This document shows positions 59,236-64,000 of a stretch of 64,000 nt of DNA, piece after piece. The DNA is from Brevibacillus antibioticus (lineage in GTDB: Bacteria; Bacillota; Bacilli; Brevibacillales; Brevibacillaceae). The translations under genes were made by a program, and so were the position numbers. The notes under the pieces are model-generated. The model was not told the DNA's origin. It worked only from the letters and a program-made list of their open reading frames with translations, and did no database searches. How positions within the stretch are numbered: the first letter of the stretch is position 1; every line of letters begins with the position of its first letter. Location: NCBI RefSeq assembly GCF_005217615.1, contig NZ_SZNK01000001.1, forward strand, positions 701,501-765,500, in the 5' to 3' direction.

Positions 59236-59676
59236 TTATCCGAGCAATTCAGCAAATGATACCCCAAATGCTTTGCAAGTTTCCACTTCTTTTGCAGTAG
59301 GAGAAAGCTCGATTTTCAATCCTTCCATTGGTGTTTCCGCGCCACGCTCACTCGCCTTTTTCAGCAAAATATCAACAGCTGCACCGACATGCTCGTAAGC
59401 GGAATCGCAAGAGCCAAAAGCAACAACCTTTTTCCCGCTGAGGTCAATACCGTCCATTTCCTCATAAAAATCTAGGCATTCGTCTGGCAGTTCGCCATCG
59501 CCCCATGTGTAGGCACCAAGCAAGATTCCGTCGTAAGCTTCGAGTTCTTTTGCGTTCGCATCCATCACTTCTTTTATCTCCAGCTCAGCACCAGTTGAAC
59601 GAATACCTTCTGCAATTGCTTCAGCAATTTCCTGTGTATTCCCTGTCATGCTCGCGTATACCATCAAAATGCTCAT
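59236..59676 (-). CDS. Flavodoxin, probably iron-regulated
   Basis: The 146-residue protein has the flavodoxin FMN loop SMTGNTQEIAEAIAEGI (about 9-25), the acidic core YDGILLGAYTWGDGELPDECLDFYEEMDG (about 49-77) and the 90s loop FGSCDSAYEHVGAAVDIL. It carries electrons in place of ferredoxin when iron is low. Two Fur boxes lie upstream, which fits. Start at 59676 by GGAGG spacing. Confidence 0.93.
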   Translation of the reverse strand: MSILMVYASMTGNTQEIAEAIAEGIRSTGAELEIKEVMDANAKELEAYDGILLGAYTWGDGELPDECLDFYEEMDGIDLSGKKVVAFGSCDSAYEHVGAAVDILLKKASERGAETPMEGLKIELSPTAKEVETCKAFGVSFAELLG

Positions 59677-59697
59677 AAAACGTAAAACCTCCAATTA

Positions 59698-59751
59698 GAT
59701 AATGAGTATCATTCTCATCAATAAAAATAATGAAAATGATAATCGTTGTCA
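59698..59751 (-). promoter_or_regulatory. Two Fur boxes upstream of the flavodoxin gene
   Basis: GATAATGAGTATCATTCTCA at 59698 is a close Fur box (matches of the GATAATGATAATCATTATC type), and TGAAAATGATAATCGTTGTCA (59731-59751) is a second one. They lie directly before the flavodoxin start. Confidence 0.8.
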
Positions 59752-59785
59752 ATAACTTTTTTCTTATTGCCACGTTTCATTGATT

Positions 59786-59814
59786 TTGGTAGAGTTAAAT
59801 AAAATTATTATAAT
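59786..59814 (+). promoter_or_regulatory. Promoter of the lysine/DAP operon
   Basis: TTGGTA, a 17-bp spacer and TATAAT, placing the RNA start near 59821, just before the lysine riboswitch. Confidence 0.75.
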
Positions 59815-59821
59815 GTACTCT

Positions 59822-60001
59822 AAATAGAGGTGCGCCGAAGAAGAGTAAGCCTTTTCGCAATCTGCCAGGGGGCAGGAGAAGGAAGAAAGGCTAGAGCGCC
59901 GAAGCTTATGCTATGCCCCTACGTAGCACAGGCTGGGGTGTGTCATGAAAAATGAACATCCTGTCACAAGGGACCATACATCTTTTTGTGGAGCGCTATT
60001 T
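59822..60001 (+). promoter_or_regulatory. Lysine riboswitch (L box)
   Basis: The leader holds AGAGGTGCG, AAGAGTAAGCC, GAAAGGCTAGAGCGCCGAAGC, GGCTGGGG, TGTCA and ends GGAGCGCTATTT, which pairs with AAATAG at the start. These are the conserved lysine aptamer elements in order. It controls the dapH operon through the terminator downstream. Confidence 0.95.
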
Positions 60002-60022
60002 ATGATTTGCTTACGTAGTATC

Positions 60023-60062
60023 AAAAGCAATGAGATAGCGAATGCACTCATTGCTTTTTTTG
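60023..60062 (+). terminator. Riboswitch expression platform terminator
   Basis: AAAAGCAATGAG / CTCATTGCTTTTTTT, 36 bp before dapH. Confidence 0.92.
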
Positions 60063-60097
60063 ATTGACCATGCTGTTATTTTGAGGAGGATGTAACT

Positions 60098-60808
60098 ATG
60101 AACATGATGGATGCTAACGAAATTATCGCGTTTATTCAAAAAAGCGAAAAGAAAACACCAGTGAAGGTATATGTAAAAGGGAATCTGGAGGGAATCGACT
60201 TCGGTGCGAGCTCCAAAGCCTTCATTACTGGTCCTACTGGTGTTGTTTTTGGTGAGTGGAAAGAGATTGAGCCAGTGCTCGCTGCTAACGCAGACAAAAT
60301 TGAAGATTATGTAGTAGAAAGCGACCGCCGCAACTCCGCCATTCCTTTGCTGGATACAAAAGGGATTCAAGCGCGTATTGAGCCAGGCGCAATTATCCGT
60401 GACCAAGTGACAATCGGTAACAACGCGGTCATCATGATGGGTGCTTCCATTAACATCGGTGCAGTTATCGGTGAAGGTACGATGATCGACATGAATGTTG
60501 TAGTAGGTGGACGTGGAACCATCGGGAAAAACTGCCACATCGGCGCGGGATCGGTTATCGCGGGCGTTATCGAGCCGCCATCTGCCCAGCCAGTTGTTGT
60601 CGAGGATGATGTTGTCATCGGAGCAAATGCTGTCATTCTGGAAGGTGTACGCGTAGGAAAAGGTGCTGTCGTTGCAGCGGGTGCTGTCGTAATTGACGAT
60701 GTACCTCCATACGTAGTAGTTGCGGGAACGCCTGCACGTGTGATCAAACAAATCGATGAAAAAACTCGTTCCAAGACAGAGATCAAGCAGGAGCTACGTC
60801 AGCTGTAA
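60098..60808 (+). CDS. dapH: 2,3,4,5-tetrahydropyridine-2,6-dicarboxylate N-acetyltransferase
   Basis: DapH acetylates tetrahydrodipicolinate, opening the N-acetyl route to diaminopimelate and lysine. The 236-residue protein has an N-terminal helical domain and then many hexapeptide repeats of the left-handed beta-helix ([44 protein letters not shown]), followed by [12 protein letters not shown]. The order matches the DapH family, which ends with a C-terminal helix. It starts behind GAGGAGG, and the lysine riboswitch upstream supports the role. Confidence 0.97.
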   Translation: MNMMDANEIIAFIQKSEKKTPVKVYVKGNLEGIDFGASSKAFITGPTGVVFGEWKEIEPVLAANADKIEDYVVESDRRNSAIPLLDTKGIQARIEPGAIIRDQVTIGNNAVIMMGASINIGAVIGEGTMIDMNVVVGGRGTIGKNCHIGAGSVIAGVIEPPSAQPVVVEDDVVIGANAVILEGVRVGKGAVVAAGAVVIDDVPPYVVVAGTPARVIKQIDEKTRSKTEIKQELRQL

Positions 60809-60822
60809 GGGAGAGAGTGCAC

Positions 60823-62037
60823 ATGGACTGGCGTTCGCTCGATGAACAATATATCGTCTCCTCTTACAAAAGACTTCCGATTGCCATAGACAAAGGCGAA
60901 GGAAATTACTTGTACGATACGAACGGAAAGAGTTATCTCGACTTGTTTACCGGACTCGCGGTAAATGTTCTGGGGCATTCTCATCCGCGCATTGTACAGG
61001 CTCTGCGTGAGCAGGGAGAGCGCTTCTTGCATATTTCCAATGTATTTTTAAACAAGCCGGCTATCCGTTTAGCCGAGCGTTTGGTTGCGAACAGCATCAG
61101 CGGTAAGGTATTTTTCACTAACTCTGGTGCTGAGGCCACAGAGTCTGCGATCAAGCTGATTCACAAATGGACGAAAAACGAGGGAACAGGTCGTGAAGGC
61201 ATCGTTGTTTTACGCAACAGCTTTCACGGACGAACACTTGGAGCAGTGCGTCTGACGAGGCAGGCTCACGTCTATCAAGACTTTCCTCAGCCGGCTTTTC
61301 CTGTTTATGAACTGGATGCGGAAGACACGGCAGGATTGCGAGCAATTTGCCAGGAAGCAAGACCCGCTGCGGTCGTCATGGAGCCAGTCTTGGGTTCCGG
61401 CGGTGTCGTGCCGCTAACGGGAGCGTTCTTGCAAGAGGTAGCTGCGATCTGTGAACGAGAAGGCATGTTATTCATCATGGACGAGATACAGACAGGAATG
61501 GGCAGGACAGGAAAGCTGTTTGCTTATGAGCATGCAGGCGTAACGCCAGACCTTATCCTTTTCGCCAAAGGCATAGGGGGAGGGCTTCCCCTTGGCGGTG
61601 TCATCGCTGGTCCAAAGCTGATGAACCAGTTCAAACCGGGGGATCACGGAACGACATTTGCACCATCGCCACTGTCTGCAGCCCTGGGGAATGTCGTGTT
61701 GGATGAATTGCTTGATCCAGCCTTCATCGCTCACGTAGAAGAAGTGATTGCGTACCTGTGGTCAGGCTTGGAAGCGTTGCGAACGCGTCTTCCAGATCAA
61801 CTGCAATCCCTTCGCGGAAAAGGCTTGATGGTTGGAATTCCGCTCTCTTCCACCCCGGAAGAGGTAAGCCACTTGCAGCAAGCATTGCTTGACGAAGGAA
61901 TTCTCGTTGACGTGACGCAGAAAACGATTGTTCGTCTGCTTCCGCCACTAACGTTGACAAAAGCCGATGTGGACCGTTTCCTTACCGTGTTTGAGGAGCA
62001 ATTAACAACTAGAACAGGTACGAAAAAGGAGGCGTAG
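60823..62037 (+). CDS. Class III aminotransferase, probable N-acetyl-LL-diaminopimelate aminotransferase
   Basis: The 404-residue PLP enzyme is of ArgD/ornithine-aminotransferase (class III) type: LFTGLAVNVLGHSHPRIVQAL (about 40-60), FFTNSGAEATESAIKL, MDEIQTGMGRTGKLF (about 218-232) and FAKGIGGGLPLGG with the PLP-binding Lys. In the DAP pathway of Bacillus this step is done by a class I enzyme (PatA). Its place between dapH and dapL points to the same reaction. GGGAGAG precedes the ATG at 60823. Confidence 0.9.
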   Translation: MDWRSLDEQYIVSSYKRLPIAIDKGEGNYLYDTNGKSYLDLFTGLAVNVLGHSHPRIVQALREQGERFLHISNVFLNKPAIRLAERLVANSISGKVFFTNSGAEATESAIKLIHKWTKNEGTGREGIVVLRNSFHGRTLGAVRLTRQAHVYQDFPQPAFPVYELDAEDTAGLRAICQEARPAAVVMEPVLGSGGVVPLTGAFLQEVAAICEREGMLFIMDEIQTGMGRTGKLFAYEHAGVTPDLILFAKGIGGGLPLGGVIAGPKLMNQFKPGDHGTTFAPSPLSAALGNVVLDELLDPAFIAHVEEVIAYLWSGLEALRTRLPDQLQSLRGKGLMVGIPLSSTPEEVSHLQQALLDEGILVDVTQKTIVRLLPPLTLTKADVDRFLTVFEEQLTTRTGTKKEA

Positions 62038-62040
62038 ACC

Positions 62041-63174
62041 ATGACGACTTCCTTGTTTACACAAATTCGCCGAGACCTGCACCAAATACCGGAGCCCGGC
62101 TTTGCTGAAGTGAAGACGCAACAATACTTGCTCGATTATTTGAAAAAGCTGCCTCAGGAGCGAATCGAGATCAAAACGTGGCGGACAGGCATATTGGTCA
62201 AGCTGGCAGGAACAAAGCCAAAACGATTAATTGCCTGGCGGACGGATATGGATGGCCTGCCGATCGTAGAGGAAACGTCCTATCCGTTTCGCTCGCTTCA
62301 TGAAGGGTATATGCATGCATGCGGGCATGACATGCATATGGCGATCGCCCTTGGCCTCCTAACGCATTTTACGGAGCATCCGATAGCAGATGATTTGCTC
62401 TTCCTCTTCCAGCCAGCAGAAGAAGGTCCTGGCGGTGCTTGGCCGATGTTGGAAAGTGAAGAGTTTGCAGGGTGGCGACCGGACTGCATTTTTGCCCTGC
62501 ATATCGCGCCAGAATACCCAGTTGGGCATATTGCGACGAAGCCAGGAATCTTGTTTGCCAACACTTCTGAGCTGTACATTGATTTGGTTGGCAAAGGGGG
62601 GCATGCCGCCTTCCCGCACAAGGCGAATGATATGGTGGTTGCAGGAAGCCATCTTGTGACACAGCTTCAATCGATTATTTCGCGCAATATAGATCCATTG
62701 GATTCGGCCGTCGTAACGATTGGCAAGCTGGAGAGCGGGACGAAGCAGAACATCATCGCGGAGAAGTCCAGGTTAGAAGGGACCATCCGAACCTTTTCGA
62801 TGGAATCGATGGCACTCGTCAAGAGCCGCATTGAATCTCTCGTAAAGGGAATAGAAGCGGGCTTTGAGTGCCAGGCAACGATTGACTACGGTGTTGGTTA
62901 CTGCCAGGTTTACAACGAGGAGCAGCTAACGATAGATTTCATGCAATGGGTACAGGAACAATGTGAAGAGGTAACTCTCATCACTTGCAAGGAAGCCATG
63001 ACCGGAGAAGACTTCGGCTACTTTTTGAAAGAAATCCCTGGCTTTTTGTTTTGGCTGGGTGTGCAAACGCCGTACGGTTTGCACCATTCCAAAATTGAGC
63101 CAAACGAAGACGCGATTGAGGTCGCTATTCGACTGGTCTCCCGGTATTTTACAAGGCTTTCGCAACAGGAGTAG
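62041..63174 (+). CDS. dapL: N-acetyldiaminopimelate deacetylase
   Basis: DapL removes the acetyl group from N-acetyl-LL-diaminopimelate. The 377-residue M20-family amidohydrolase has metal ligands in [17 protein letters not shown] (about 91-107), [14 protein letters not shown] (catalytic Glu region, about 120-133), [12 protein letters not shown] and [13 protein letters not shown] near the C-terminus. It follows the aminotransferase stop by three bases, behind AAAAAGGAGG. It completes a three-gene lysine-controlled operon, and a terminator follows. Confidence 0.95.
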   Translation: MTTSLFTQIRRDLHQIPEPGFAEVKTQQYLLDYLKKLPQERIEIKTWRTGILVKLAGTKPKRLIAWRTDMDGLPIVEETSYPFRSLHEGYMHACGHDMHMAIALGLLTHFTEHPIADDLLFLFQPAEEGPGGAWPMLESEEFAGWRPDCIFALHIAPEYPVGHIATKPGILFANTSELYIDLVGKGGHAAFPHKANDMVVAGSHLVTQLQSIISRNIDPLDSAVVTIGKLESGTKQNIIAEKSRLEGTIRTFSMESMALVKSRIESLVKGIEAGFECQATIDYGVGYCQVYNEEQLTIDFMQWVQEQCEEVTLITCKEAMTGEDFGYFLKEIPGFLFWLGVQTPYGLHHSKIEPNEDAIEVAIRLVSRYFTRLSQQE

Positions 63175-63188
63175 TAGGTGTCAGGAGC

Positions 63189-63220
63189 AAAAAAGAGTGG
63201 CTGGATAGCCGCTCTTTTTT
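63189..63220 (+). terminator. Terminator of the dapH-dapL operon
   Basis: AAAAAAGAG-GGCT / AGCC-CTCTTTTTT just past the last gene. Confidence 0.92.
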
Positions 63221-63442
63221 CTGTGTCATTCCCAATATTCTCATCAAGAGTAAGAAGTAGTTACGAGCATCTCTGTGCATAAGTCTTTCTTCCTAAGGTT
63301 TTGTGCTTGTGGATAGTGTGGATATTGTTGAAAAAACTTATTAGGGAAGCACAACTATTTCTTTTTCCAAACGTATAAACTAGGGAGAAGTAATTCCGGA
63401 ATAACAAGCGCTACCGCGCACACATATAGGAGGATTATTGAC

Positions 63443-64000
63443 ATGAAAAAAGCATGGTTATCGGCCTTGTTGGCGTTGACTGTAGCAGCAGGGGTGGGGA
63501 GCACTACTGCGCTGGGAGAGGGTGCGATGCGCGTATTTTTCGGTGCGGAAACCGTAGCGAGTGAAATGCCAGCATCCAAGGCTGAATCGGTAGAATCAAT
63601 AGTGAACAAGCTCGGTGGTTTCGTCGATTACGATCAGCAATCTGGCAAATTGCAAGTGATTAAGCCAAACGTAAATATTATTGTGGTCGAAGGGATTCAG
63701 CAGACCCGCAATAAAAATGTCGTGTTCAGCAACCCTGTCAAAGGATACAGCGATAAAAATGTGCCTCGTACGTTTAACGTATTCGTAGAGGTTGATGACG
63801 CGCCCGCAGCCAAAGACTTGCGCATGCAACTCGTGTTGATCGGACCGGACGGCAAAGAAGTGTCTAAAGGGAAAGAATGGAAATACTCCACGCAAAATGC
63901 AAACAGCTTTTATTTTTCTGAGCCTTTTGTATCTACGAAACTCGAAGCATACGGCACTTACAAAGTACAAGTTCAAATGAAAACCGAAAAATTCACTTCT
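63443..64000 (+). CDS. Secreted protein gene, cut by the window end (partial)
   Basis: The reading frame starts at an ATG after GGAGG and stays open to the window end (186 codons). It has a signal peptide (MKKAWLSALLALTVAAGVGSTTALG) and a mature part with a predicted beta-rich domain (from about 60, VIKPNVNIIVVEGIQQTRNKNVVFSNPVKGYSDKNV). It may belong to a secreted wall or matrix protein; no motif identifies it. The 223 bp upstream to the dap terminator hold no gene. Confidence 0.75.
   Translation, partial: MKKAWLSALLALTVAAGVGSTTALGEGAMRVFFGAETVASEMPASKAESVESIVNKLGGFVDYDQQSGKLQVIKPNVNIIVVEGIQQTRNKNVVFSNPVKGYSDKNVPRTFNVFVEVDDAPAAKDLRMQLVLIGPDGKEVSKGKEWKYSTQNANSFYFSEPFVSTKLEAYGTYKVQVQMKTEKFTS

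Overview
The window looks like a chromosomal segment of a Gram-positive, spore-former-type Firmicute close to Brevibacillus or Paenibacillus. Evidence: strong AAGGAGG-type ribosome binding sites, frequent GTG/TTG starts, Bacillus-type genes (MutS2-like protein, family II pyrophosphatase, DapH/DapL pathway, RarD, ThiD-type PdxK, EcsC), B12 and lysine riboswitches, and Fur-type 7-1-7 boxes. No phage, transposase or CRISPR array is visible. The species is an inference. No computation was run; motifs, palindromes and starts were read by eye.

Layout. 0.2-1.6 kb: a compact agr-like quorum-sensing locus (seven-helix sensor-like protein, AgrB, and a 44-residue AgrD-like precursor missed by ordinary length cut-offs). 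1.7-4.6 kb: a secreted protein behind two Fur-family boxes, two tandem class 3 lipase paralogues (the second has lost its Ser and His), and a cytochrome P450 gene remnant. 4.7-9.1 kb: a lipoprotein, then a LysR regulator divergent from hutG-gltS. 9.1-16.9 kb: an FAD oxidoreductase behind a folded leader, a kinase, two GNAT/DUF genes, an amine oxidase, a glycolipid-binding-like protein and a macrodomain protein. 16.9-19.3 kb: a promoter-hairpin-terminator unit and a MutS2 paralogue without a recognisable Smr domain. 19.4-23.6 kb: Bcr-type MFS transporter, murB, a SufR-like regulator and an APH-type kinase. 23.6-27.0 kb: a sigma-54 activator divergent from fmdA-fmdB (formamide use), with a sigma-54 promoter between them.

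27-36 kb: degenerate remnants, a metallophosphoesterase, ppaC, a TipA-like MerR regulator with a 19-bp-spacer promoter, a flavin-binding protein, an MBL hydrolase, and a B12-riboswitch operon btuF-btuC-btuD-cobU. 35.9-36.8 kb: a YitT-like membrane protein preceded by a short leader ORF and four RNA segments arranged like an erm-type translational attenuator. 37-42.4 kb: an SH3-amidase and two WYL regulators divergent from rtcB (RNA ligase). 42.5-45.4 kb: thiM, a tiny phospholipase A2-like protein and five tRNAs (Ser, Glu, Val, Leu, His). 45.4-53.8 kb: VOC/DinB pair, two EamA transporters, pdxK and a MacB-like ABC exporter (ATPase-permease-adaptor). 53.8-59.7 kb: coupled methyltransferase/racemase-like genes, a large secreted protein, EcsC, GNAT and a Fur-regulated flavodoxin. 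59.8-63.2 kb: a lysine-riboswitch operon of the N-acetyl branch of diaminopimelate synthesis (dapH, a class III aminotransferase, dapL). The window ends inside a secreted protein gene.

The main candidates for new biology are the leader-peptide/bistable RNA switch before the YitT-like gene, the serine-type AgrD precursor beside a kinase-less sensor, the lipase/pseudolipase pair, the rtcB-WYL module, and the unidentified folded leader before the FAD oxidoreductase.
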